Shown here one piece after another: positions 16,217 to 24,614 of a stretch of DNA of 64,000 nt. Location: assembly GCF_007164525.1 (NCBI RefSeq), contig NZ_AP019791.1:310001-374000 (forward strand). The letters run 5' to 3'. Origin of the DNA: Rubrobacter xylanophilus (lineage in GTDB: Bacteria > Actinomycetota > Rubrobacteria > Rubrobacterales > Rubrobacteraceae). The notes beneath the pieces are model-generated. The model searched no databases and was not told the origin of the DNA. It saw only the letters and a list, made by a program, of their open reading frames with translations. Made by a program: the position numbers and the translations under genes. Position 1 is the first letter of the stretch; the number at the start of each line of letters is the position of its first letter.

Positions 16217-17661
16217 GGCGCCGGGAGGCGCGTAGCCCTTCCACCCCGCAGCACGAGCGGGCCGACCTCCCCGCCCTTGCCGACCGCGAGGGAGTGCTGG
16301 AGGAGCTGGTGCGCGTGATCTGCGAGGCGTGGGCGTCGTTCGACGCCCCGCGCCCCGCCGAGCCGCAGCTCGGGGAGGAGCTGGCCGCGCGCCTCGTCGC
16401 GCCGCTGCCCGAGGAGCCCGGAGACGTGGAGGACGCCCTCTCCGACGCCGCCCGGGTGCTGGACGCGAGCGTCTCGCCCTCACGCCCGCTCAACCTGGGC
16501 TACATCGGCTCGACGGGCCTCGAGATGGGCGTGCTGGGCTCGGCGCTCGCTGCCACCTACGACGTGAACCTCGCCGTCACCGCGGGCGGGGCGGACCTGG
16601 TCGAGGAGCAGGCCCTGCGCTGGCTCGCAGACTTCGTCGGCTTCCCGCTCGCGGAGGGCGCCTTCACGAGCGGCGGCATGACCTCGAACCTCACGGCGCT
16701 GCTGGCGGCGCGTGAGCGGGCGCTCCCCGGCTCGCGCACCGACGGGCTCACGGGCCGCCGGGCGGCCGTGTACTGCTCGGAGGAGGCCCACCACTCGGTG
16801 GTCCGCGCCGTCGAGGTCTGCGGCCTCGGGAGCGCCGCCGTCCGGCGCATCCCGCTCGACGACCGGCGCCGGATGCGCCCGGAAGCTCTCGATGCGGCCG
16901 TCTCCCGCGACGCCGCATCCGGTATAACTCCCGTCGCCGTGGTCGCGACGGCGGGCACGACGCTCACGGGTGCCGTTGACCCGCTGGACGAGATCGCCGA
17001 CGTCTGCGGGCGCCACGGCGTCTGGATGCACGTGGACGGGGCGTACGGCCTCCCGGCCGCGGCCGTCCCGGAGACCGCGCCGCTCTTCGCCGGCCTCGAG
17101 CGGGCCGACTCGACGACCGTGGACGCCCACAAGTGGCTCGGGGTGCAGAAGAGCTGCAGCGCCGTCATGCTGCGGGAGACCGGGCGGCTGCGGGCCGCGT
17201 TCGGTCACGAGGAGCGCTACATGCTGCACGAGGGCGACGTCCCCAACCCGGTGGACCGCACGCTCGAGTATTCCCGCCCTCTGCGCTCCCTGAGGCTGTG
17301 GATGGCCCTCCGCGTCCACGGCGCCGCCCAGTACCGGATCTGGATCAAACGCACCCTCGATAACGCCCGACACCTCACCGGGCTGCTGCGCGAGGCGCCG
17401 GACTTCGAGCTCCTGCACGAGCCGATGCTCTCCACCGTCTGCTTCCGGCACGCGCCATCCGGCCTCCGCGACCCCGACGCGCACAACCTCCGCCTCGCCC
17501 GGGAGATGCAGCGCGACGGGCGCGTCTTTCTCGCTCCGGCCTCCGTGGACGGCCGGGCCTGCCTGCGTGCCTGCTTCGTGAACTTCCGCACCACCGCCCG
17601 TGATGTAGAACGCATCCTCCCCGTCGCCCGCGAGGTCGGCGGCCGGCTGGTCCGCCCCTGA
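16213..17661 (+). CDS. PLP-dependent group II decarboxylase (aromatic amino acid type)
   Basis: A 482-residue fold-type I PLP enzyme. Visible hallmarks are FTSGGMTSNLTALLAARE, the His stacking on the cofactor in SEEAHHSVVRA, the Asp in WMHVDGAYGL, and the Schiff-base lysine in VDAHKWLGVQKSC (Lys307). It groups with aromatic-L-amino-acid/tyrosine/tryptophan/glutamate decarboxylases. It overlaps the permease stop by 4 bases and is the last gene of the operon. It could turn an imported amino acid into the amine on which the gamma-glutamyl ligase acts, linking uptake to the pathway. Confidence 0.85.
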   Translation: MRRREARSPSTPQHERADLPALADREGVLEELVRVICEAWASFDAPRPAEPQLGEELAARLVAPLPEEPGDVEDALSDAARVLDASVSPSRPLNLGYIGSTGLEMGVLGSALAATYDVNLAVTAGGADLVEEQALRWLADFVGFPLAEGAFTSGGMTSNLTALLAARERALPGSRTDGLTGRRAAVYCSEEAHHSVVRAVEVCGLGSAAVRRIPLDDRRRMRPEALDAAVSRDAASGITPVAVVATAGTTLTGAVDPLDEIADVCGRHGVWMHVDGAYGLPAAAVPETAPLFAGLERADSTTVDAHKWLGVQKSCSAVMLRETGRLRAAFGHEERYMLHEGDVPNPVDRTLEYSRPLRSLRLWMALRVHGAAQYRIWIKRTLDNARHLTGLLREAPDFELLHEPMLSTVCFRHAPSGLRDPDAHNLRLAREMQRDGRVFLAPASVDGRACLRACFVNFRTTARDVERILPVAREVGGRLVRP

Positions 17662-17716
17662 TCCGCTACTTTAGAATATCCCGCAGGCAGACGTTCTCTT
17701 GCGGAGGTGTGGCGCT

Positions 17717-17965
17717 TTGAGGTTTCTCGCGGGCTTCCGGCTCGGGCGATGGCTGGTCTGGCTCGTCTGCCGCGTGCTGAACAGGCCGCTGCCCGTCCCG
17801 CACGCGGCGGAGTGGATGAGGATTCCCGAGCACTCCGTGGACCAGGTGCTGGAGACCGGCGCCCTGAAGAGCCTCTACCCCCAGGACGTCCTCGAGGCCG
17901 CCCGCCGCATGGACCGCCAGCGGCGCGAGCACGACGAGCGCCACGCCGCCGGACGCCGCCCGTAG
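17717..17965 (+). CDS. Small hypothetical protein (82 aa)
   Basis: A short open frame from TTG 17717, with GGAGGTG 7 bases upstream, reads LRFLAGFRLGRWLVWLVCRV at its start, then an acidic/charged tail rich in Arg, Glu and His. The N-terminal part is hydrophobic enough for one membrane-proximal helix; the rest looks helical (VDQVLETGALKSLYPQDVLE). I do not recognise the family. It sits between the catabolic operon and rarA and may be co-transcribed with either. Confidence 0.5.
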   Translation: MRFLAGFRLGRWLVWLVCRVLNRPLPVPHAAEWMRIPEHSVDQVLETGALKSLYPQDVLEAARRMDRQRREHDERHAAGRRP

Positions 17966-17998
17966 CCGCCGCGCAAGCCGCAGGTATACTCAAGTCCC

Positions 17999-19309
17999 GT
18001 GGACCTCTTCGACCAGTCTGGGAGGGAGAACCTCGCCGCCCGCGCCCCGCTCGCCGAGCGGCTGCGCCCGAAGACGCTCGACGAGGTCGTGGGGCAGGGG
18101 CACCTCACCGGCGAGGGCGGGCCACTTCGCGCGGCGGTAGAGCGGGGGAGGGTGGGCTCGGTGATCCTCTGGGGACCGCCCGGCACCGGGAAGACCACGC
18201 TCGCCCGCGTGCTCGCCGCCTCGGTCGAGGAGGAGTTCATTCCTTTGAGCGCCGTGACGAGCGGGGTGAAGGACCTGCGCGCCGCGCTCGACGGCGCGCG
18301 CGAGAGATTGAAGTACGAGGGGCGGGGGACGCTCCTCTTCGTGGACGAGGTCCACCGTTTCAACAAGGCCCAGCAGGACGCCCTCCTGCCGGCGCTCGAG
18401 GAGGGGCTCGTGGACTTCATCGGGGCGACGACGGAGAACCCCTCCTTCGAGGTGACGGCGCCGCTCCTCTCCCGCTCGCGCGTGCTGCGCCTCCGCCCGC
18501 TCTCGGAGGGGGACCTGGAGACGCTTCTGGAGCGCGGGCTCTCGGAGCTCGGGGTGGGGATCTCCGGCGACGCACGCGACTACCTGCTCCGGCTGGCGGG
18601 CGGGGACGCGCGCAGGATGCTCAACGCCCTGGAGGTCGCCGCCGCGGGGAAGGGGCGCGTGGAGGTGAAGGATGTGGAGCGGGCGCTCGGGCAGCGGGCG
18701 CTCCGCTACGGGCGCGAGGAGCACTACGACGTCACAAGCGCCTTCATAAAGAGCGTGCGCGGCGGCGACCCGGACGCGGCTTTGCACTACCTGGCGCGCA
18801 TGATCGAGGCGGGGGAGGACCCGATCTTCATCGCCCGCCGCCTCGTGATCCTGGCCTCAGAGGACGTCGGCAACGCAGACCCGCACGCCCTGCCGCTCGC
18901 CGTGGCCGCCGCCCAGGCCGTCCAGCTCATCGGCATGCCCGAGGGGCGCATCCCGCTCGCACAGGCGACCGCCTACCTCGCCTCCGCCCCCAAGTCCAAC
19001 GCCGCCTACGCCGGAATAAATGAGGCGCTCGCCGACGTGCGCCGCGGCGCGACGCCCGAGGTGCCCCTGCACCTGCGCAACGCCCCGACCGGCCTCATGA
19101 GGGAGGAGGGCTACGGCGAGGGCTACCGCTACGCCCACGCCGACGAGCCGGAGGGGATGAACCAGCGCTACCTGCCCGAAGAGCTCGCCGGGCGCGTTTA
19201 CTACGCGCCCAAAGAGAGCGGGGCGGAGGCGGGGATCAAGGCCAGGCTGGACCGGTGGAGGACGGAGAAGAAGCGGCGCGAGGCCGAACGCGACGAAAGC
19301 CCACAGTAG
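17999..19309 (+). CDS. rarA: Replication-associated recombination protein A (MgsA/RarA AAA+ ATPase)
   Basis: A 436-residue AAA+ ATPase starting at GTG 17999. Walker A is GPPGTGKTT (residues 59-67), Walker B LLFVDEVHRFN, sensor 1 FIGATTENPSFEV, and sensor 2 GGDARRMLNALEVA. The C-terminal tetramerisation domain contains the family signature LASAPKSNAAYAGINEA and GYRYAHADEPEGMNQRYLP. RarA acts at stalled replication forks with SSB and RecA. It is a conserved housekeeping gene and marks the left border of the mobile-element island. Confidence 0.95.
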   Translation: MDLFDQSGRENLAARAPLAERLRPKTLDEVVGQGHLTGEGGPLRAAVERGRVGSVILWGPPGTGKTTLARVLAASVEEEFIPLSAVTSGVKDLRAALDGARERLKYEGRGTLLFVDEVHRFNKAQQDALLPALEEGLVDFIGATTENPSFEVTAPLLSRSRVLRLRPLSEGDLETLLERGLSELGVGISGDARDYLLRLAGGDARRMLNALEVAAAGKGRVEVKDVERALGQRALRYGREEHYDVTSAFIKSVRGGDPDAALHYLARMIEAGEDPIFIARRLVILASEDVGNADPHALPLAVAAAQAVQLIGMPEGRIPLAQATAYLASAPKSNAAYAGINEALADVRRGATPEVPLHLRNAPTGLMREEGYGEGYRYAHADEPEGMNQRYLPEELAGRVYYAPKESGAEAGIKARLDRWRTEKKRREAERDESPQ

Positions 19310-19343
19310 CAGAAGACCATAACACCTCTCACCCATGAGCTAG

Positions 19344-19368
19344 GCAGGCCGGTCCCCGGACAGCCTGC
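19344..19368 (+). terminator. Possible rarA terminator hairpin
   Basis: Inverted arms GCAGGC (19344-19349) and GCCTGC (19363-19368) with a further GTCC/GGAC pairing inside lie 35 bases after the rarA stop. No T-run follows, so intrinsic termination is only a possibility. Confidence 0.25.
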
Positions 19369-19440
19369 ATCATAGGGTCCGGCAAACCTATGCTCGCCTC
19401 CCAAGCCTTCCGCATACCGCTTGACACTCTGCTATTTTAA

Positions 19441-20716
19441 TGTTACAGGACTTACGCGGTAGGGTGATTGATCGACCCCAAAACCAAGGGACATCACAAC
19501 CGGATACGATGAGGTTTGCCCAAACCAATCGCAACCGGCGGAGGTTCCTCCATGACGTCCCGACTGTATCGTACCACCCGTCCTCTGGCCGCCCAGGTTG
19601 CCCTCATGCTGTGTCGCCTCGGCATCGGCGAAGTGGGCACCCCGACAACAACCGGGCTGATCACGCTGTACGTGAGCGGCCTTATCCTTTTGGATGGGCG
19701 TCAGACGCATACCCACGCGTGGCGCTCTTTCTGCCTGGCCGAGCTCACGATGCGCTCAACCGGCTTTTGAGGGTGATGCTCCTCTCCACGAGGGCGCTGA
19801 TGGGAGTGCTGATCGCTTGGATCAAGCGCCACGGGGAGGAGGATGGCTACCTCTGCCTGGACGACTGCCTCATCGAGAAGGCTTTCGCCAAAAAGCTTCC
19901 CTGGGCCGGGTGGACCTACTCCTTCGCCAAGAAGCGCAAGGTCTACGGGTTGCACATCGTGGTGCTCTTGTGGTGCACGAGCGACGGTCGCTGGCGCATC
20001 CCCGTGGCCTTCCGCTTGTGGCGCCCCAAACGCTCGTGTGCTCCACACACCTACCGGACCAAGCTCAGGCTGGCGGAGGTTATGATCAAGGAGGTCATCG
20101 GTTCGGGACTCAAAGCTCGCTACATCGTCTTCGACACCCACTACACGGCCGGGTGGTTCACCAAGATGGTGAGAAGGCTCGGGCTCGTCTGGGTGGGCAC
20201 GCTGCCTCCTCGGACGAGCGTCGTCTGGCGCGGCCAAAGGCGATCAGTCGCCGAGTTGGCTCGGAGAGTGCCCCTCAAGTGGCACAAGCGGCTCGGGATG
20301 CGTGCCACAGCCGTGGTAGTCTACGCTCCCAAGTATGGCTCCTTGCGGTTGGTTGTGACCAGAAACCGTCACGGCAACCACGAGTACATCGTCACAAACG
20401 ATCCGGGAGGGGATCTCACCACGGTAGTTTTGCGCAAGATGCGCCGCTGGAGCATCGAGACGCTCTTCCGCGACAGCAAGCAGTTTGCGGGTTTGGAGGC
20501 GTGCCAATGCCGGGTGGACCAAGCGATGGTGCGCCACGTCGGCCTCGTTTTGCTCACCTGCGTCGTTATGCAGATGATGCGCCGGTTCATGGGCGAGAGC
20601 GTGGGTTCGGTCAAGGAGCGCTGGCAGTTGGAGGTGATGCGAGACGGCGAATCTTCCCCTCCACTCCTCAAGGCTTGTCCGCTTCATCTGCGGGCCACCG
20701 CGTAAGTCCTGTAACA
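19441..20716. mobile_element. Insertion sequence, IS4/IS701-like, with perfect 20-bp ends
   Basis: A 1,276-base element bounded by perfect 20-bp terminal inverted repeats: TGTTACAGGACTTACGCGGT at 19441-19460 and its reverse complement at 20697-20716. TAA occurs directly outside both ends (19438-19440 and 20717-20719), consistent with a 3-bp target duplication, though AT-rich chance is possible. It carries one transposase gene. Intact ends suggest recent insertion compared with the other decayed elements of the island. Confidence 0.9.
19552..20705 (+). pseudogene. DDE transposase of the IS4/IS701-like element, frame-broken
   Basis: The reading frame starts at ATG 19552 after GGCGGAGG (MTSRLYRTTRPLAAQVALML ... 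LILLDGRQTHT) and must shift by -1 between about 19700 and 19730 to continue as ALFLPGRAHDALNRLLRVML. The second part holds the catalytic triad: CLDDCLIEK (Asp), YIVFDTHYTAGWF (Asp), and WSIETLFRDSKQFAGLEACQ (Glu within the YREK-like motif). Either a disabling indel or programmed frameshifting would explain it. CTTTTGG at the junction is a weak slippery candidate. Both halves are otherwise well preserved. Confidence 0.75.
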
Positions 20717-20737
20717 TAAATAAATCACTTCAATAAT

Positions 20738-21106
20738 ATGAAGGTTGACAGATTCAGTAGCTGGCTCCAACGATATAAACGGGCGTGGGAGAACCGTGAT
20801 CCTCACGCTGCGCAAGAGTTGTTTACCGAAAATGCCACCTACCAAGAGACGCCCTTCACCGAACCGCTGCGAGGTCGTGAGGCGATCTATGCGTATTGGT
20901 CCGATGTGCCAAACTCGCAAGATCAGGTGAGATTTGAGAGCAACATCATCGCCGTTACCGAGCAACTTTGTGTAGCCTGGTGGCACGCGTCGTTCATCCG
21001 TATCCCTAACAAAGCACGCGTTACATTGGACGGTATATTTGTGTTTTCATTGAATGAAGCAGGTCTATGCACAGAATTTAGAGAATGGTGGCACAGACAG
21101 GAGTAG
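20738..21106 (+). CDS. SnoaL/NTF2-like protein
   Basis: A 122-residue cone-fold protein. It opens with a helix (FSSWLQRYKRAWENRDPHAA), then ELFTENATYQETPFTEPLRG and REAIYAYWSDVP, and ends WWHASFIRIPN ... FSLNEAGLCTEFREWWHRQE, the usual SnoaL-like order. Such domains are small ligand-binding or isomerase-like folds; no function can be set. The base composition is clearly more AT-rich than the core genes, and the insertion sequence lies 21 bases upstream, probably separating it from its original promoter. Confidence 0.75.
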   Translation: MKVDRFSSWLQRYKRAWENRDPHAAQELFTENATYQETPFTEPLRGREAIYAYWSDVPNSQDQVRFESNIIAVTEQLCVAWWHASFIRIPNKARVTLDGIFVFSLNEAGLCTEFREWWHRQE

Positions 21107-21187
21107 CAGTCTTTCTATCTATTTGTGCGTCAAAGAACTGGACCGCAAAAACGCCTGCCCAACAGACAGGAGTAGCGGTCTTTCTAT
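21093..21187. repeat. 26-bp direct repeat pair
   Basis: ACAGACAGGAGTAGCAGTCT plus TTCTAT at 21093-21118 recurs with a single A-to-G change at 21162-21187, 69 bases apart. The first copy includes the stop of the SnoaL-like gene, so the second appears to be a tail duplication. The stretch 21107-21239 holds no other gene that I can support. Confidence 0.7.
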
Positions 21188-21239
21188 ACTATTTGGCGTG
21201 CGTGAAATGCTATCGCATTTATGGGAGGGGCTAACGTAT

Positions 21240-21833
21240 ATGAGAAACAATAACGCCATGGAATTGACCGTTCGCCCGGTCGCTGCCGAGAACCTGAACG
21301 ATTTTGTTGCTTTGTTTGAATCGCGCGGAGCACCGCACTTTTGCTGGTGTACCCTCTATCGCATGCCTGATCAAAGGCTTCTTTCCAATGCGGAGAAGAA
21401 GGAAGCCATGTGCAACATGTTGCACGAAGGTATCCCGGTTGGCGTTCTTGCTTACGATGGTGAAAGACCTATTGGCTGGTGTTCGGTAGCCCCGCGCGAA
21501 ACCTACAAACGGCTGGATCGCTCGCGCACTATGCCTCGTGTAACGCCAGCAGACCTACCCACCTGGACGATTCTTTGTTTTTTCGTTCTTCGCACCTACC
21601 GAAGCAAAGGGGTAGCGAAGCGGCTCCTGGAAGGAGCGGTCGCGTACGCACGTGCACAAGGAGCCCAGGTCATCGAGGCCTATCCGTTCGATACGGCGGG
21701 GCTCTCGTCCACCCATCGCGGGCATTCTTCGCTTTTCAAGAAAGCAGGTTTTCGGCAAGACGGTAAACGGTGGTTTTTGGAAACATTTAATTTTGTCTCT
21801 TTGCCCGAAAAGAAAAACGGAAGTAAAACATGA
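21240..21833 (+). CDS. GNAT-family N-acetyltransferase
   Basis: A 197-residue acetyltransferase. ATG 21240 follows GGGAGGGG. The beta4 strand WTILCFFVLRTYRSKGVAKR gives the acetyl-CoA pyrophosphate loop (R-x-x-G-x-A-K/R), and the final LFKKAGFRQDGKRWFLETF matches the GNAT C-terminus. The N-terminus has CWCTLYRMPDQ, a Cys/Trp-rich entry seen in a GNAT subgroup. The gene overlaps the next frame by 4 bases and is AT-richer than the core genes. Substrate unknown. Confidence 0.8.
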   Translation: MRNNNAMELTVRPVAAENLNDFVALFESRGAPHFCWCTLYRMPDQRLLSNAEKKEAMCNMLHEGIPVGVLAYDGERPIGWCSVAPRETYKRLDRSRTMPRVTPADLPTWTILCFFVLRTYRSKGVAKRLLEGAVAYARAQGAQVIEAYPFDTAGLSSTHRGHSSLFKKAGFRQDGKRWFLETFNFVSLPEKKNGSKT

Positions 21834-22207
21834 ACAGCGATATTCAACAGCTTTTTATCACCTATGAGCATGCGTTCTCCGCGCTGGATGTTGCCCGGCA
21901 GGCGGATCTCTTTGGTGATAGTTTTCTGTCTGCTGGACCGCGTGGCGTAATTGCGGGCAGCAAGGCGCAATTCACGCAGATGGCTGAGCAGATGGCGGCT
22001 TTTTACAAAGGCGTTGGTTTCAGCGGAGCGAGAATTGTCTCCATGGAGGAGAAGCCCATTACGGTTGCCTTTTCTCTGGTTGATGTCCGCTGGGAAGTAC
22101 TCTTTCGGAGACAAGAGGAAAAGTATGTGCAATTCGATGTGTAGATCATTCTTTTCATCACCCATCAGGATGAGCAAGAAGCGATGAAAGATCTGAAGCT
22201 AATATAA
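21830..22207 (+). pseudogene. NTF2/SnoaL-like gene interrupted by a TAG codon
   Basis: The frame from ATG 21830 (MNSDIQQLFITYEHAFSALD) stops at TAG 22142-22144 after YVQFDV. Reading on in the same frame gives IILFITHQDEQEAMKDLKLI and then TAA at 22205-22207. The continuation completes the last strand and helix expected of this fold, so TAG looks like a nonsense change (for example CAG to TAG). The truncated 104-residue product would lack the last strand. It overlaps the GNAT gene by 4 bases. Confidence 0.6.
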
Positions 22208-22304
22208 AAACGAGAACTATATATTTGAAGACTAATCACCAAGGTAAAAAGAAATTCGAAATGAATACAACTCAACAGGATAAAATGTCAATGGAGAACC
22301 TGGA

Positions 22305-23237
22305 ATGAAAAAGAATACGATGAGGGCGATTATCGTCGACCCACGGGCGGAGGAAGGCTTTGCCTTCGCCGAGGTCCCTGCGCCCGAGGCTAGTCCGGGA
22401 CGGGTCCTGGTGCAGGTGCACCACGTCTCGCTGAATCGGGGAGACCTGAACGATGCACGCTCGGGACGCATCGCCCCAGGGGCTGTGCTCGGCTCGGACC
22501 TGGCGGGCGTCGTCGTCGCTCCGGCACCCGATGTGAGGGGTCCTGCGGTGGGGGCCCGTGTCGTGGGCCTTGCCGCAGGCGCCTTCGCCGAATTCGTGGC
22601 TGTCGATGTCGATGCCATTGCGGAAGTGCCACCCACAGTTGATCTTGCCTCGGTGGCGGCTCTGCCCGTGGCCGGTATCGCTGCGCTGCGAGCGCTCAGG
22701 GTTGCCGGGTCGGTCCTTGGGCGTCGGGTGCTTGTGACCGGCGCCTCTGGCGGTGTCGGAAGGTTCGCCGTCGCTCTCGCCGCCCGAGCGGGCGCGAGGG
22801 TCGTTGCCGCGGTCGGATCGGACGAGCACGGCGAAGGCCTCCGGAGCCTTGGCGCCTCTGAGATCGTGGTGGATCTTAGCGACATGGCCGGGCCCGTTGA
22901 TATCGTGCTCGACAACCTCGGTGGGCCTCAGATGGTGCGGGCCTGGGATATTCTCGCGCCAGGCGGAACCCTGGTCAGCATCGGCTGGGCTTCGGGTCAA
23001 CCGGCAACGTTCCAACCTTACGCCACGGTCGCACCGGGCAAGCGGATCGTATCGCTCCTCATCGAGGGGCCGGTCGCGACCGATCTGGCAACCCTTGTGG
23101 CGTTCGTGGCGGAAGGGAGCCTGCCGGTTCCGATCGGCTGGCGGGGGCGCTGGGATCAGATCCACGAGGCCACCGCCGCACTTCGGGCACGGCAAATTCG
23201 GGGAAAGGCGGTGATGGACGTGCAAACTCAAGACTAA
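22305..23237 (+). CDS. Zinc-independent quinone oxidoreductase-like MDR dehydrogenase
   Basis: A 310-residue medium-chain dehydrogenase/reductase. The GroES-like N-domain contains VHHVSLNRGDLNDARSG and GAVLGSDLAGVVVAPAP. The Rossmann domain has VLVTGASGGVGRFAVALAAR, the AxxGxxG-type NADPH motif of quinone oxidoreductases. No structural zinc cysteines are present. It probably reduces an activated alkene or quinone with NADPH. The stretch 22208-22304 before it is AT-rich with no gene seen and may hold the promoter. The ATG overlaps the next, broken gene by one base. Confidence 0.85.
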   Translation: MKKNTMRAIIVDPRAEEGFAFAEVPAPEASPGRVLVQVHHVSLNRGDLNDARSGRIAPGAVLGSDLAGVVVAPAPDVRGPAVGARVVGLAAGAFAEFVAVDVDAIAEVPPTVDLASVAALPVAGIAALRALRVAGSVLGRRVLVTGASGGVGRFAVALAARAGARVVAAVGSDEHGEGLRSLGASEIVVDLSDMAGPVDIVLDNLGGPQMVRAWDILAPGGTLVSIGWASGQPATFQPYATVAPGKRIVSLLIEGPVATDLATLVAFVAEGSLPVPIGWRGRWDQIHEATAALRARQIRGKAVMDVQTQD

Positions 23238-23686
23238 TGAATATAGAAATGGATACGCCCCAACAGGACACGAGGATCAGCAGTAAGGGAAGCAATTCTT
23301 GGATGAGGTCTGGCGATGTCCTCGACCTGCTGGCGGCTCCTGGCCCGTTCTCCGGCTATGCCGAGAGAGCCATGCTCTACGGCCCCAGTTCGTGGGCTCC
23401 TGGGACGTGGAGGCGACTTGGCACGACGCTGCGCTGCTACGACCCGGAGGACGATACCTGGCACATCGCCGGGATGCAGCCGGCGAGCGGCGAGTTCGTC
23501 GATCCAGAGCCGGTCGGCGACGACATCGTGCAGGAGGTTCTCTTCCCTGCAGCCGACGGCCACTGCGAGCGCTGACGGTTCATCGAGATCGCGCCGGACT
23601 CCTTCCGCTGGCTCGGGCAGGTGTCGAAGGACGGCCGGGTGACCTGGGAGCTGGTGCAGGAGATGCGGGCTCGCCGCCGCGGGTAG
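23237..23686 (+). pseudogene. Degraded small DUF1579-like gene with in-frame TGA
   Basis: The frame from 23237 reads DVLDLLAAPGPFSGYAERAM, then LRCYDPEDDTWHIAGMQPAS, and stops at TGA 23573-23575. The same frame continues RFIEIAPDSFRWLGQVSKDG, RVTWELVQEM and ends TAG 23684-23686. These are recognisable blocks of a common uncharacterised family in which a Trp is expected at the TGA. In another frame near 23390 the family block FVGSWDVEATWHD appears, so a short frameshifted or deleted stretch exists too. I judge it a pseudogene. Confidence 0.65.
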
Positions 23687-23768
23687 CTGTGGTTCTCACT
23701 TATGCTGTGTCGTGGAGCGTCACGTGCCCCAGAGTCTCAAGGAATCCTTGGAACTGAGGAGGTGAACA

Positions 23769-24611
23769 ATGGGTCGACCTTTCCAGCTCATCGATGTCTT
23801 CCATGATGGGCCATTTTCCGGTAACCCGCTCGCCGTGATTTTCGATGCCGAGGGGTTCACTACCCAGGAGATGCAACGGATCGCCCGCTGGCTGAACCTC
23901 TCGGAGACAGCCTTCCTCTTGCAGCCGACGACCAGGGATGCGGACTACCGCGTCCGCATCTTCACGTTAGAACGAGAGCTGCCGTTCGCCGGCCATCCGA
24001 CGCTGGGAAGCTGCCACGCCTGGCTCGCAGCCGGCGGCACGCCGCGTAGTGCCGACGAGATCGTCCAGGAGTGCGGAGCGGGGCTCGTGCGTGTCCGCCG
24101 CCGCGAGGGACTCCTGGCGTTTGCTGCGCCGCCGCTCGTTCGCAGCGGGCCGGTCGATGAGCCCACGCTTCGAACGATCGAGACAGTTCTCCAGCTCGAC
24201 CGGTCACGTTTCGTCGATGTCCAGTGGGCCGACAACGGGCCTGGTTGGGTCGCCGTCTTGCTCGAGTCGGCGGAAGCAGTACTGACCCTTGAGCCCCTCA
24301 GGCAGTTCCCGACCCGCGTCGATATCGGCGTGGTCGGCTCCTACCCGCCGGGTAGCCCGGTCGCCTTCGAGCTGCGCGCGTTCTTCAGCGATCACAAGGG
24401 TGGCGTGGTCGAGGATCCGGTCACGGGCAGCCTCAACGCGTCGGCCGCGCAGTGGCTGTTCGCCTCCCGCCGCGCCAGAGCACCGTTCGTCGCCTCCCAG
24501 GGCACGCGTCTCGGCCGCGCCGGTCGCGTCTACATCGACCAAGATCGCGATGGCACCGTCTGGGTCGGCGGCAAGACGACCACGTGCTTTGCCGGCGAGT
24601 ACCTGCTTTAG
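23769..24611 (+). CDS. PhzF-family isomerase-like protein
   Basis: A 280-residue PhzF/DAP-epimerase-fold protein. The N-terminal signature is QLIDVFHDGPFSGNPLAV, the catalytic Glu is in ARWLNLSETAFLL, then the family loop RELPFAGHPTLGSCHAWL, and the C-domain has EDPVTGSLNASAAQWLF. The fold is complete. Family members isomerise hydrophobic amino-acid-like substrates; PhzF itself serves phenazine synthesis, but no phenazine genes are present, so only the family can be named. GGAGG lies just before the ATG. The IS5 remnant begins directly after its stop codon. Confidence 0.85.
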   Translation: MGRPFQLIDVFHDGPFSGNPLAVIFDAEGFTTQEMQRIARWLNLSETAFLLQPTTRDADYRVRIFTLERELPFAGHPTLGSCHAWLAAGGTPRSADEIVQECGAGLVRVRRREGLLAFAAPPLVRSGPVDEPTLRTIETVLQLDRSRFVDVQWADNGPGWVAVLLESAEAVLTLEPLRQFPTRVDIGVVGSYPPGSPVAFELRAFFSDHKGGVVEDPVTGSLNASAAQWLFASRRARAPFVASQGTRLGRAGRVYIDQDRDGTVWVGGKTTTCFAGEYLL

Positions 24612-24614
24612 TGC

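Noticed and set aside
21093-21187. CRISPR-like repeat
   Set aside because: Only two copies, with one mismatch, and coding sequence inside the first copy; no cas genes in the window.
23573-23575. Second selenocysteine UGA
   Set aside because: No stem-loop of SECIS form follows within the allowed distance, and Trp, not Cys, is expected there; nonsense mutation is simpler.
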